Below, one piece after another: positions 32,792-40,938 of a DNA stretch of 49,482 nucleotides (position 1 is its first letter; the number at the start of each line of letters is the position of its first letter). Made by a program: the position numbers and the translations under genes. The stretch lies in the NCBI RefSeq assembly GCF_000282475.1, contig NZ_AKJF01000013.1, positions 1 through 49,482 on the forward strand, in the 5' to 3' direction. This stretch comes from Pseudomonas sp. GM78. Lineage in GTDB: Bacteria; Pseudomonadota; Gammaproteobacteria; Pseudomonadales; Pseudomonadaceae. The notes beneath the pieces were generated by a model. That model worked only from the letters and a program-made list of their open reading frames with translations, was not told the DNA's origin and searched no databases.

Positions 32792-33459
32792 GCGACAAAC
32801 GCACTGCAGATAACGGCGTCCTTCAGGTCGAGGTGCCGGCCCAGCCACGCAAGGCACCTCGGCAGGCGCGATCCATCGCCCTGGTTTCGGCGCTGAAGCA
32901 AACCGCTCGGCAGATTCTCGAAAGCGAAGGGCGCCAAGCGTTGTCAGCCCTGCGCCTGGCCGAAGATTCCGGCGTGGCGATCAGCTCGATCTACGAGTAT
33001 TTCCCGACGATGGAAGCGCTGGTTGCAGCGATCTTCGAGGACTACCGTGCCGAGGTCCACGGTGAGTTGCTGGCGGGCATCGGCGCCTTGCCGGCCAGCG
33101 CTACGCTGTTCGACGGGATTGTCCTGACCTTGCGCATTGGTCTGGCGGCTCACTACAGGAAAACCCTGTTCGATCCAGTATTCAGTGTCCGCTCCACGCA
33201 CTATGACGAACTGGTGCGCCTTGATTTGATCAAGGCCCGCCAGATCTGGGACACCACCGCGACGGCAACGCTGATGCAGCGTTTTGCCAGTGAAGTGGTG
33301 GTCAAGGATCGGGAGAAAGCCGAGTTCCTGGTTTACCAGACATTGCTGGCACTGCCTCGGGCGATGCTGTTGGAAAAACCGGGATACCTGACCGACCAGG
33401 ACACCCCTTTGATGATCGCGCGCATGTTGCATGCGCTGTTGACGACGCCCGGCCAGTAA
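32788..33459 (+). CDS. TetR-family transcriptional regulator
   Basis: This 223-residue protein has a ~25-residue basic N-terminal tail before a TetR helix-turn-helix (ALVSALKQTARQILESEGRQ, GVAISSIYEYFPTMEALVAA). A helical effector domain follows. It is coupled to the iron alcohol dehydrogenase by an ATGA overlap, a common arrangement for a repressor sensing a pathway aldehyde or acyl-CoA. No clear operator palindrome was found in the immediate upstream sequence, so its target is uncertain; it may fine-tune the LAL-controlled cluster. Confidence 0.9.
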   Translation: MSDKRTADNGVLQVEVPAQPRKAPRQARSIALVSALKQTARQILESEGRQALSALRLAEDSGVAISSIYEYFPTMEALVAAIFEDYRAEVHGELLAGIGALPASATLFDGIVLTLRIGLAAHYRKTLFDPVFSVRSTHYDELVRLDLIKARQIWDTTATATLMQRFASEVVVKDREKAEFLVYQTLLALPRAMLLEKPGYLTDQDTPLMIARMLHALLTTPGQ

Positions 33460-33467
33460 ACGACATG

Positions 33468-33555
33468 TGTAGGATCGAGCCTGCTCGCGATGGACGTCAA
33501 CGATAACGCGTGTCTCCTGGATAAACGCGTCATCGCGAGCGGGCTCGCTCCTGCA
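33468..33555. repeat. REPIN-like inverted pair of REP sequences
   Basis: The left half (AGGATCGAGCCTGCTCGCGA) and right half (TCGCGAGCGGGCTCGCTCCT) are inverted copies of the Pseudomonas GAGC..GCTCGCGA repeat, about 88 bp overall, with an ACGCG/CGCGT inner stem. It fills the gap between the convergent TetR and DUF1329 genes and can act as a transcription barrier for both. Confidence 0.8.
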
Positions 33556-33558
33556 CGA

Positions 33559-34926
33559 TCAGCGTACGCCGGCGTTACGCAGGGCCGATGGGGTGAAGTC
33601 CGCCAGTTTGTAGCTGACGTCGTAGTTCGGGCCTTTTCCGGTCTCGTTCATCATGCCGAACGCTACGTAGCGGCCAGCGACCAGGTCGGCAATGCTTTGC
33701 ATGGCGTAGCCGGTAATGCCGTTCACGTAGTCACTGAACACGTAGCCTTCGGCGACGCGCCATAGTTGGCCGCGACCGTCGTAGTGGTCGGCTTCGACCA
33801 GGGTCCATGAGTCTTCGTCGAAATACATGTCACGTTTGGCATAGATGTGGCGCTGGCTCGGCTTCAACGTCGCCTCGACATGCCAGACCCGATGCAGCTC
33901 ATAGCGCGCGAGGTCCTGATTGATATGCCCGGGCTTGAGAATGTCGGCATATTTCACATCCGGCGATTGCAGCTTGTAGTTGTTGTAGGGGATGTAGATT
34001 TCCTTCTTGCCGACCAGCTTCCAGTCATAACGGTCCGGAGCGCCGTTGAACATGTCCGCGTTGTCCGATGTGCGCATGCCGTCGGAGGCAGAGCCCGGGC
34101 CATCGTAGGCCAGTTGCGGCGCACGGCGTACACGGCGTTGCCCGGCGTTGTAGACCCAGGCCTGGCGGGGGTCCTTGATCTGGTCGATGGTTTCATGGAT
34201 CAGCGATACCGTACCGGCCAGTCGCGCCGGCCCGGTAATGGTGTTCTTGTAGTAATACAAAACGTTGGCCGCTGCTGCCGGGTCAACGCCCTGCATCTTT
34301 TCCGGGTAGCCCATTTCCTCGTCAATCTGCACGATGATGTAGGAACCGTCGGGCTGAGGCACGGCCTGGGCGGTTGCGCGGGTGAAGCTGCCCCCGCGGT
34401 AACGGGTCGCATGGTTGAAATAGACCTCTACGCCAGACTTGGGGATGGGAAAGGCGAAGTAGTGCGCATCACCGAAGTTGGCCACGCCGTTGCCTTCATT
34501 GATCAACTGCGTAGACACCGCGTTTTTCTTCACGATGTCGTAGATTTTTTGCGACCAGGAGCTGGTGCGGTGGGTTGTGTATACCGGGATTTTGTAACTG
34601 TTGGGGTAGCGTTTGAACATGGCCAGCTGGCCTGGAGTCAGCTTGTCTTTGTGCTGTTCGGCGTTTGCCGCTGTGATCACCAGCAAGGGTTTCTCGTTGG
34701 CGAACGGGTTGCCGATGAACCCGTTGGTCACCGGTGCGGCATTGGGTTTCAGGCCACCGGTCCAGGCGGGGATGGTGCCGTTGGCATTGCCTTCCTTTAG
34801 CGCCCCCAACGGGGTCAGCGTCGTGCCCAGTTGGGCGGCTTCTTCAGGGGAGACGGCAGCCATTACACTGGTGGCCAACAGACTCAGCGCCAAAGCACTT
34901 GCTCGCATCATGGTTTTTGTTTTCAT
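33559..34926 (-). CDS. DUF1329-family envelope protein
   Basis: This 455-residue protein with a signal peptide (MKTKTMMRASALALSLLATS, then VMAAVSPEE) belongs to DUF1329, a family of exported proteins with a LolA/LppX-like lipid-binding fold. It is almost always encoded beside DUF1302. Family features include the early GTIPAWTGGL segment and the GKKEIYIPYNNYKL and RHIYAKRDMYFDEDSW segments. GAGG lies about nine bases before the ATG. The family is proposed to handle hydrophobic substrates or lipids in the envelope, but biochemical function is not established. It ends the minus-strand pair with DUF1302, 26 bases downstream of it. Confidence 0.9.
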   Translation of the reverse strand: MKTKTMMRASALALSLLATSVMAAVSPEEAAQLGTTLTPLGALKEGNANGTIPAWTGGLKPNAAPVTNGFIGNPFANEKPLLVITAANAEQHKDKLTPGQLAMFKRYPNSYKIPVYTTHRTSSWSQKIYDIVKKNAVSTQLINEGNGVANFGDAHYFAFPIPKSGVEVYFNHATRYRGGSFTRATAQAVPQPDGSYIIVQIDEEMGYPEKMQGVDPAAAANVLYYYKNTITGPARLAGTVSLIHETIDQIKDPRQAWVYNAGQRRVRRAPQLAYDGPGSASDGMRTSDNADMFNGAPDRYDWKLVGKKEIYIPYNNYKLQSPDVKYADILKPGHINQDLARYELHRVWHVEATLKPSQRHIYAKRDMYFDEDSWTLVEADHYDGRGQLWRVAEGYVFSDYVNGITGYAMQSIADLVAGRYVAFGMMNETGKGPNYDVSYKLADFTPSALRNAGVR

Positions 34927-34952
34927 GCTGTTTTTCCTCTGTCTGACGCTGG

Positions 34953-36803
34953 TTAGAAGTTCACGCCGAAGCTGAGCGAAAGGAAGTCGCGATCAATCTG
35001 GGTATTGAATTCACCGTCGAAAAAGTTGGTGTAGTTCAGGCTTGCGGTGTAGGTGCTCTGGTAATCCGCATCCAGACCGACACTGATTGCCTTGGCGCCT
35101 TCCTCGAAGGTCGGGCTGCGGCCATCGACGTCATGCGACCAGGCCAGGTTCGGCGTCAGGTTGACGCCGGCGATGGCGTTCGGATAGTTCAGACTGGCGC
35201 GAGCGCGGTAACCCCAGGAGCTGGAGGTGTAGAAGCCCTTGCTGTTGCATTCCTGTTGCGGATTGCTCGGTCGGGTCGTACCGACGGGCGCGCCGGGAAC
35301 CTGGGTTGGGCTGCCGGCGCAGGTCGCCGCTCCAGCCGCTCCGGGCAAGATACCGGCACCGTAGGTGGTGCTGCGGCCGAAGCGCAGGTCGGTGCCATCG
35401 GTTTCACCCAGGCCACCGATGTGCGTGTAGCCCACTTCGCCAATCAGCGTCAGGCGCTCGCCGCCCAGCACCTGGTTGAAGAACTTGGTGGCGGTCATTT
35501 GCGCCTGGGTCACCGGCATCCGCTTGTAGCCAGGCAGGTAGGCACCGGCGGATCGGCTGGCAAAACCAGTGGTCAGGACCGGCGTCAGCGGCGAGACGCC
35601 GGTGGCGGCATAGTTGAGATCGGCACCGTTGATGCCCAAGGGCATGTTCGGGCGGAAGCTGACTTCGCCACCGAGCGCGACACCTTCGAAGTTGGTGGCG
35701 AAACTCAAGCCATACAGGCGGATATCTTCGGGGTACTCGACGAAGTAGCGGGTAGCGCGAACCTGTTGGGCCAGGCCGGGCACGGTCGAAGTGTTCTGCG
35801 TGAAGCTGACCGAAGGGCTGCGGCTGTGATAGTTCATGGCGTAGGCGCCGAACTCGGTGTCGTTCAGCTCCGGTACGTTCCAGCGCAGGGCCAGGCCGAA
35901 CTGGCCGCCATCGCGGGCATCCTTGTCCTTGGAACGCGGCAGATAGACATCGTCCAGCGCCCCGGCGTTGATTTGGGCGAGGGTCGCCGTGTTGCTCGCC
36001 ACACCTGGCGCTAGGTCGAGGCCGGCCAGTACGTTGCGATCGTTACAGCCCTTGGCGACCGGGTCGATGCTGAAGAAGGTTCCGCAGTTATCGACCACCG
36101 ACTTTTTCCACTCCAGCTGATAGAACGCCTCGGCGTTGAGGTTCTCGCTCAGGCTTTGCGACACGTACAGCAAATTCACCGGGATCAGGCCTTCCTTGAC
36201 CTCGGCGCCCGGACGACGCAGCGCCGTCACGTCGACCGGGTTGATCGCGTTGATGCCGTTGCTGATAAAAGTACTCTCACCCCAGCTGACCACCTGCTTG
36301 CCCAGCCGTGCGTTGCCCGCCAGATCGCCAATCGTGTAGTTGTGGTAGATAAAACTGTCGAGAAACATCGCGCCTGAGGACTTGGCGGCACGATCGCGGC
36401 CATGGTCGTCGATGTCGTAGAACGCTTGGTGCTCATCCATGAGCTCGAAGTCGTACCAGTACTTGCCGCGCACGAAAGCACCACTCTCGCCGTACTTCAG
36501 CTCCAGGTCATGTACGCCTTTGAAGATTTTCGAGAAGGTGTCGCCTTTCTTGAAATTGAGCCGGCCGTCGTCGGCATTGCGCGCCGACGAGTCACCGTTC
36601 GCACCCACCGAATTGAAGTTGGACACAAACTTCGGATTCGGATCGGCAGCAGCCCAGCTGGCGCCAATCGAAAGCGATGAATCGAATTGCCCCTCAATTT
36701 CCCCGATCTTGAAATCAATGGCCTGTGCCTGGGCACTGATGCCAAGCGCAACCGCCATGGCTAGCAGTTGCGGCTGGAAAGCTTGGTTATTTCTTATTGT
36801 CAT
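34953..36803 (-). CDS. DUF1302-family outer-membrane protein
   Basis: This 616-residue DUF1302 member has a signal peptide (MTIRNNQAFQ, hydrophobic core, AQAQA before IDFK). Its long series of alternating segments ends in DRDFLSLSFGVNF, a beta-barrel-type C-terminus with terminal Phe. It is probably an outer-membrane barrel for hydrophobic substrate uptake. I chose the ATG at 36803 (GGAG eight bases upstream); the frame extends six codons up to a TTG. It is paired with DUF1329 and preceded by a minus-strand LAL-type site (site 6), tying substrate uptake to the catabolic genes. Confidence 0.88.
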   Translation of the reverse strand: MTIRNNQAFQPQLLAMAVALGISAQAQAIDFKIGEIEGQFDSSLSIGASWAAADPNPKFVSNFNSVGANGDSSARNADDGRLNFKKGDTFSKIFKGVHDLELKYGESGAFVRGKYWYDFELMDEHQAFYDIDDHGRDRAAKSSGAMFLDSFIYHNYTIGDLAGNARLGKQVVSWGESTFISNGINAINPVDVTALRRPGAEVKEGLIPVNLLYVSQSLSENLNAEAFYQLEWKKSVVDNCGTFFSIDPVAKGCNDRNVLAGLDLAPGVASNTATLAQINAGALDDVYLPRSKDKDARDGGQFGLALRWNVPELNDTEFGAYAMNYHSRSPSVSFTQNTSTVPGLAQQVRATRYFVEYPEDIRLYGLSFATNFEGVALGGEVSFRPNMPLGINGADLNYAATGVSPLTPVLTTGFASRSAGAYLPGYKRMPVTQAQMTATKFFNQVLGGERLTLIGEVGYTHIGGLGETDGTDLRFGRSTTYGAGILPGAAGAATCAGSPTQVPGAPVGTTRPSNPQQECNSKGFYTSSSWGYRARASLNYPNAIAGVNLTPNLAWSHDVDGRSPTFEEGAKAISVGLDADYQSTYTASLNYTNFFDGEFNTQIDRDFLSLSFGVNF

Positions 36804-36993
36804 GAGGCGCTCCAATTGCAAAATTCAGAACGACGGGAAGTCAGTCAAGGTGACCGGGATGTTCGCGGCGGTTGAGCGGACGAGAGCAGCAGCGCATGGC
36901 TGTGGCGGAGTTGGATGTGATGCAGTGCGGACGAGAGTCACGTTGCGGCTACCTGTGAGATTTTTGTTTTTGTTTTTGGTCGAGCTGGGGGCA

Positions 36994-37040
36994 ACGCTAA
37001 TCGCAATGCACGCAAACGCTGCCCCCTCGGGGAGAGGGGG
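36994..37040 (-). promoter_or_regulatory. LAL-type operator and -10, site 6 (DUF1302-DUF1329)
   Basis: CCCCCTC-N5-GAGGGGG at 37022-37040 is a perfect inverted repeat centred at 37031. Reading the minus strand, TTAGCGT (five of seven matches to CTATCGT) begins at 37000, exactly 31 bases from the centre. The inferred transcript would run 36803-ward with a leader of about 185 bases. Confidence 0.5.
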
Positions 37041-37116
37041 GGCGACACGTGGCGGGGAGGGGGGGGCTGCAGCACTTTTCCGGCGTGCAGCCCGCAAGGG
37101 GGGCGCTTCGACCCAT

Positions 37117-37165
37117 CCCCCTCGACAGGAGGGGGCAGGATTCAGGCCGGTTTACGTGACTATCG
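37117..37165 (+). promoter_or_regulatory. LAL-type operator and -10, site 4 (thiolase operon)
   Basis: CCCCCTC-N5-GAGGGGG at 37117-37135 is a perfect 7-bp-arm inverted repeat centred at 37126. CTATCG starts at 37160, 34 bases on, slightly longer than at the other sites. The thiolase start codon lies 79 bases downstream. Confidence 0.62.
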
Positions 37166-37238
37166 ATCCAGGGGTTGCTGTGATCGCCGCCAGACCAACG
37201 CGACGAGCGGAGCCTTTCAACTGACCTTGGAGAAAATG

Positions 37239-38426
37239 ATGTCGCAGAAAACTTACGTAGCCGGCGTCGGCATGATTCAGTTCACCAAGCCTGGTGCCAG
37301 CCTCAGCTATATCGAGATGGGCGCGCAGGCCATTCGCCTGGCCCTCAAAGATGCAGGCGTTGATTACAACCTGGTGCAGCAGGCCTATGCCGGCTATGTG
37401 TACGGCGACTCCACCAGTGGCCAGTCGGCGCTGTACGAAGTGGGCTTGAGCGGTATCCCGGTGGTCAACGTCAACAACAACTGCGGCAGCGGTTCGACCG
37501 CCCTGTACCTGGCTCGCCAGGCTGTGGAAAGCGGCGCCGTCGATTGCGCCCTCGCGTTCGGTTTCGAGCAGATGCAGCCGGGCGCGCTGAAGGATCACTG
37601 GCTGGACCGTCCAGGCACTTACGGCAAGGGCATGGCTGTGTCGAGCCAGATCTTCCCGGAGGGCGATGCCATGCCGAACGCGCTGCGCCTGTTCGGCGGC
37701 GCCGGCAAAGAGCACATGGAAAAGTACGGCACCAAGATGGAGACCTTCGCGGCGATTCGCGCCAAGGCCAGCCGTCACGCCGCCAACAATCCGCTGGCGG
37801 TGTTCAAGAAAGTCATCACCACTGAAGACGTGATGGCCGACCAGGTGATTTTCCCGGGTGTGATGACTCGCCTGATGGCTTGCCCGCCGACCTGTGGCGG
37901 TGCTGCGGCGATTATCGTTTCCGAGCGCTTCGCCAAGAAACATGGCCTGCGCACCGACGTGACCATCCTCGCCCAGTCGCTGGTCACCGATAAGCCGGAC
38001 GCGTTCGATCCGCCGTCGATGATCAGCATCGTCGGTGTCGGCATGACTCAGCGCGCCTCGCAGGAAGTCTACGAAAAAGCCGGTGTCGGTCCGGAAGACA
38101 TTCGTGTTTGCGAAATGCACGACTGCTTCGCCCAGAACGAACTGCTGACCTACGAAGGCCTGGGTTTCTGCCCCGAAGGCGGCGCCGAGAAATTCGTGAT
38201 GGACGGCGACAACACCTACGGCGGCCAGGTCGTGGTCAACCCGTCGGGCGGCCTGCTGTCCAAGGGCCACCCACTGGGCGCCACCGGTCTTGCACAGTGC
38301 TATGAGCTGACCCACCAGCTGCGCGGTAGCGCCGGCGACCGTCAGGTCGAAGGTCTGCAACACGCATTGCAACACAACCTGGGTCTGGGCGGCGCAGGCA
38401 TCGTGACCCTGTTCGGTCGCGGCTGA
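37239..38426 (+). CDS. Thiolase (SCP-x-type acetyl-CoA acyltransferase)
   Basis: This 395-residue thiolase-superfamily enzyme has an intact active site. The nucleophile is Cys82 in NNNCGSGSTAL, with HDCFAQNE, GHPLGATG and the C-terminal HNLGLGGAG also present. It should cleave 3-ketoacyl-CoA with CoA, the last beta-oxidation step, and the SCP-x type often accepts branched substrates. Two ATGs are adjacent. The second (37239) has GGAG six bases upstream, so I use it. It begins the second plus-strand operon behind LAL site 4. It is the intact homologue of the Cys-less protein at 22359 and may do the thiolysis that the latter cannot. Confidence 0.92.
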   Translation: MSQKTYVAGVGMIQFTKPGASLSYIEMGAQAIRLALKDAGVDYNLVQQAYAGYVYGDSTSGQSALYEVGLSGIPVVNVNNNCGSGSTALYLARQAVESGAVDCALAFGFEQMQPGALKDHWLDRPGTYGKGMAVSSQIFPEGDAMPNALRLFGGAGKEHMEKYGTKMETFAAIRAKASRHAANNPLAVFKKVITTEDVMADQVIFPGVMTRLMACPPTCGGAAAIIVSERFAKKHGLRTDVTILAQSLVTDKPDAFDPPSMISIVGVGMTQRASQEVYEKAGVGPEDIRVCEMHDCFAQNELLTYEGLGFCPEGGAEKFVMDGDNTYGGQVVVNPSGGLLSKGHPLGATGLAQCYELTHQLRGSAGDRQVEGLQHALQHNLGLGGAGIVTLFGRG

Positions 38427-38434
38427 TCAGCTGT

Positions 38435-38462
38435 ACGCGCGCTCGCTTCGAGCGCGCGTTTT
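38435..38462 (+). terminator. Terminator-like hairpin after the thiolase gene
   Basis: ACGCGCGCTCG-CTT-CGAGCGCGCGT is a perfect 11-bp stem followed by TTTCCC. It starts nine bases after the stop codon and 29 bases before the next start, so it probably sets a higher thiolase level than the downstream genes receive. Confidence 0.65.
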
Positions 38463-38490
38463 CCCAATCACCTGCAAGGAACCCAGTGCA

Positions 38491-38931
38491 ATGGCAGACA
38501 TCAGTCTGATCGGCCGTTCGCTCGGCGTGACCACTGCCGAGCTGGAGAAGGGGCGCCTGCGTTTCTTCGCCAAATCCATCGGCGAAACCGATCCTGTCTA
38601 TACCGACGAAGCGGCGGCCAGGGCGGCGGGGCACAAATCCCTGCCGATGCCGCCGACGTTCCTGTTTTGCCTCGAACGCGAAGGCCGCGATACCGACCAC
38701 ATCATCGAAGGCATCATGGGTTTCGACCTCGGTCGCATCCTGCATGCCGAGCAAAGCTTCACCTATCACCGGATGGCGTACGCCGGCGACGTGCTGACGT
38801 TCGATTGCCGCGTGGTCGACGTCTACGACAAGAAGAACGGCGCGCTGCAATTCGTGGTCAGCGAGACCCGCGTGACCAACCAGCTGGGTGAGCACATCGC
38901 CGACGTTCGTTCGTCGGTGGTGCAGCGCTGA
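38491..38931 (+). CDS. Hot-dog dehydratase subunit, FAS1-like/MaoC N-terminal type
   Basis: This 146-residue single hot-dog protein resembles the non-catalytic half of two-part (R)-hydratases (HadA- or ChsH-like). The conserved region reads SIGETDPVYTDEAAARAAG. The Asp-x4-His catalytic pair is not present: the His position is occupied by Tyr (DPVY). The next gene encodes the MaoC half with Asp37 and His42 intact, 10 bases on. The two probably form a heterodimeric enoyl-CoA hydratase/dehydratase in which this subunit shapes the acyl pocket. A ribosome site AAGGA precedes the ATG. Confidence 0.85.
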   Translation: MADISLIGRSLGVTTAELEKGRLRFFAKSIGETDPVYTDEAAARAAGHKSLPMPPTFLFCLEREGRDTDHIIEGIMGFDLGRILHAEQSFTYHRMAYAGDVLTFDCRVVDVYDKKNGALQFVVSETRVTNQLGEHIADVRSSVVQR

Positions 38932-38941
38932 GGAGCAGACC

Positions 38942-39361
38942 ATGACGATCCCTCGATACAGCGAACTGCAGGTGGGCGATGCCTTGCCGCCGTTGCAGCT
39001 GCCGCCGATCAATCGCACCACGCTAGCGTTGTATGCCGGCGCCTCCGGCGATCACAACCAGGTGCATATCGATCTCGATTTCGCACGCCGCTCGCGCCAG
39101 CCCGATGTGTTTGCCCACGGCATGCTGTCGGCCGCTTACCTCGGTCGCCTGCTGACCGGCTGGGTGCCGCAAGCGCAAATCCGCTTCTTGTCGATGCGCT
39201 TTGTCGGCATCACCCAGCTTGGGCATATCCCGCACCTGACCGGGCGCATTGTCGAGAAATACGAAGCCAACGGTGAAAAGCGCGTGCGCGTGCAGATCCA
39301 GTGCAACAACCAATACGGCGAACCTCGCCTGACCGGTGACGCCGTCGTCGCCCTGGCGTGA
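38942..39361 (+). CDS. MaoC-like (R)-specific enoyl-CoA hydratase, catalytic subunit
   Basis: This 139-residue MaoC hot-dog protein has the hydratase 2 motif YAGASGDHNQVHIDLDFARR, with catalytic Asp37 and His42, followed by AHGMLSAAYLGRLL. It should add water to a trans-2-enoyl-CoA to give the (3R)-hydroxyacyl-CoA. I chose the ATG at 38942, with GAGGAG upstream; the longer frame overlaps the preceding gene. It is coupled to the FAS1-like subunit and followed by an SDR that could oxidise the (3R)-hydroxyacyl-CoA. This duplicates, in separate proteins, the activities of the MFE-2-like fusion at 20014. Confidence 0.9.
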   Translation: MTIPRYSELQVGDALPPLQLPPINRTTLALYAGASGDHNQVHIDLDFARRSRQPDVFAHGMLSAAYLGRLLTGWVPQAQIRFLSMRFVGITQLGHIPHLTGRIVEKYEANGEKRVRVQIQCNNQYGEPRLTGDAVVALA

Positions 39362-39395
39362 ACTCAATTACAAAAACATTGGCAGGAACCCAACA

Positions 39396-40223
39396 ATGAA
39401 AAAGCTCGAAGGTAAAGTCGCCCTGGTCACCGGCTCCGGCCGTGGGATCGGTCGCAGCGTGGCGCTGAAACTGGCCAGCGAAGGAGCGCGCATCGTGGTC
39501 AACGATCTGGACGCCGCGCCGGCCGAAGAAGTGGTTGCAGAAATACGCGCTGCTGGTGGTGACGCGGTTGCCTGCGTGGGCAGCGTGACGGCCGTTGACT
39601 TCGCCGACCGCCTGGTCAAGACCGCGATGGACAGTTACGGCACCATCGACATCATCGTCAACAACGCCGGTTACACCTGGGACAGCGTGATCCAGAAGAT
39701 GACCGACGAGCAGTGGTACGCGATCATCGATTGCCACATCACCGCGCCGTTCCGCATCCTGCGCGCGGCTCAGCCGATCATCAGTGCGGCGGCCAAGCAA
39801 GAGGCGGCCGAAGGTCGCGTGGTCAATCGCAAGATCGTCAACATCTCCTCGGTATCGGCCGCCGGCAATGCCGGCCAGGTCAACTATTCCACGGCCAAGG
39901 CCGGTGTGTTGGGCATGACCAAGGCACTGTCCAAGGAGTGGGGACGCTACAAGGTCAACGTCAACGCGGTGGCTTTCGGTCACATCGAAACCCGTATGAC
40001 CCTGCCGGTGGAAGGTGATCCGAAGTTCATCAATATCGAGGGTCGGGAAATCAAGGTCGGCATCAGTCCGGCTGTTGTCGAGTCCTCAAAAACCATGATT
40101 CCGCTGGGCCGTCCCGGCAACCCTGACGAAGCGGCCAACGCCGTGTACCTGTTCTGCATTCCGGAATCGGACTACCTGTCGGGCCAGGTATTGGTCTGCG
40201 GTGGCGGCCTGGGTACGGTTTGA
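39396..40223 (+). CDS. SDR-family 3-hydroxyacyl-CoA dehydrogenase-like protein
   Basis: This 275-residue short-chain dehydrogenase has cofactor motif TGSGRGIG (residues 12-19), NNAG (89-92), and catalytic Ser152, Tyr164 and Lys168 in NISSVSAAGNAGQVNYSTAK. A NDLDA acidic residue after strand 2 favours NAD. It resembles the SDR part of the MFE-2-like fusion and FabG-type (3R)-hydroxyacyl dehydrogenases. I chose the ATG at 39396, with AGGAA upstream; family homology starts there. An insertion (AKQEAAEGRVVNRK) before the catalytic strand is a little unusual. It follows the two hydratase subunits and is closed by a strong hairpin. Confidence 0.9.
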   Translation: MKKLEGKVALVTGSGRGIGRSVALKLASEGARIVVNDLDAAPAEEVVAEIRAAGGDAVACVGSVTAVDFADRLVKTAMDSYGTIDIIVNNAGYTWDSVIQKMTDEQWYAIIDCHITAPFRILRAAQPIISAAAKQEAAEGRVVNRKIVNISSVSAAGNAGQVNYSTAKAGVLGMTKALSKEWGRYKVNVNAVAFGHIETRMTLPVEGDPKFINIEGREIKVGISPAVVESSKTMIPLGRPGNPDEAANAVYLFCIPESDYLSGQVLVCGGGLGTV

Positions 40224-40235
40224 TCAGAAAACAAC

Positions 40236-40262
40236 GGCGACCGTGTTGCACGGTCGCCTTTC
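40236..40262 (+). terminator. Terminator-like hairpin after the SDR gene
   Basis: GGCGACCGTG-TTG-CACGGTCGCC is a perfect 10-bp stem followed by TTTCCC. DUF2889 begins 25 bases later with its own ribosome site, so partial read-through is implied unless a promoter is hidden here. Confidence 0.65.
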
Positions 40263-40286
40263 CCGACTCCGGCGCGAGGCTGTTCG

Positions 40287-40871
40287 ATGACCGACGACGA
40301 AGCAACCACTCCTGTGCGGCAACTGCTGCATACCCGCACCGTCACCTGCACCGGCTATTTACGCAGCGACGGCCTGTTCGACATTGAAGGACGCTTACTG
40401 GACATCAAGGGCAGAGAAACCGAAATGCCCTTTGGCACCATTGAGGCCGGCGGGGCGCTGCATCAGATGGTCATCGTGATGACCGTGGACGCCAACCTTG
40501 TGATCCAGCACGTGGAAGCACGCTCCGAAATCACGCCCGCGCCCATGTGCAAGCAGATCAGCCACGCCTACGCGGCATTGAAGGGCTTGAAAATCGGTGC
40601 CGGGTTCAAACAACGGGTGACAGAACGCGTCGGCGGAGAGCGCGGCTGTACGCATCTGACCGAATTGCTTGGCCCCATGGCCACCACCCTGATCCAGACC
40701 ACCGCACCGTTGTTGCGTGAACAGATGCGCCTACGCGAGACCCGCGAGCCTGGTTTCAAACGCCCGAAGCACTGGGTCATCGGCACCTGCCACACCTATC
40801 GCACCGATGGCGAAGCCGTGCGCACGCTGTGGCCGGACCATTACGAGCCCGGTCCATCAGGAAAAGATTGA
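40287..40871 (+). CDS. DUF2889-family protein
   Basis: This 194-residue protein belongs to DUF2889, a small family with no established activity, found repeatedly beside steroid, terpene and fatty-acid degradation genes. Features are the TRTVTCTGYLRSDGLFDIEG start, the GCTHLTELL motif and a GTCHTYRTDGEAV C-terminal segment. Conserved Cys and His residues could bind a metal. GAGG lies eight bases before the ATG. There is no signal peptide, so it is cytoplasmic. Its place between a beta-oxidation SDR and a sulfatase supports a role in this catabolic route, otherwise unknown. Confidence 0.88.
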   Translation: MTDDEATTPVRQLLHTRTVTCTGYLRSDGLFDIEGRLLDIKGRETEMPFGTIEAGGALHQMVIVMTVDANLVIQHVEARSEITPAPMCKQISHAYAALKGLKIGAGFKQRVTERVGGERGCTHLTELLGPMATTLIQTTAPLLREQMRLRETREPGFKRPKHWVIGTCHTYRTDGEAVRTLWPDHYEPGPSGKD

Positions 40872-40938
40872 ACCTGGCCATGTTGTGACATCGAAAACCT
40901 GTGCTGATCCCAACGAATAACAACAATGGAGATGCAAG

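Larger units (their letters stand above)
36804..37238. other. Divergent control region, DUF1302 / thiolase operon, with G-rich tracts
   Basis: These 435 bases contain LAL sites 6 (minus) and 4 (plus) and, between 37029 and 37066, closely spaced G-runs including runs of seven and eight G. A pyrimidine/purine asymmetric TTTTTGTTTT stretch lies at 36961-36978. No gene is supported; open frames here are low-complexity. The left part (36840-36950) shows nothing I recognise. Confidence 0.65.

Noticed and set aside
33468-33555. CRISPR-like repeat
   Set aside because: It is a single inverted pair of REP-type sequences, with no array of direct repeats and spacers and no cas genes.
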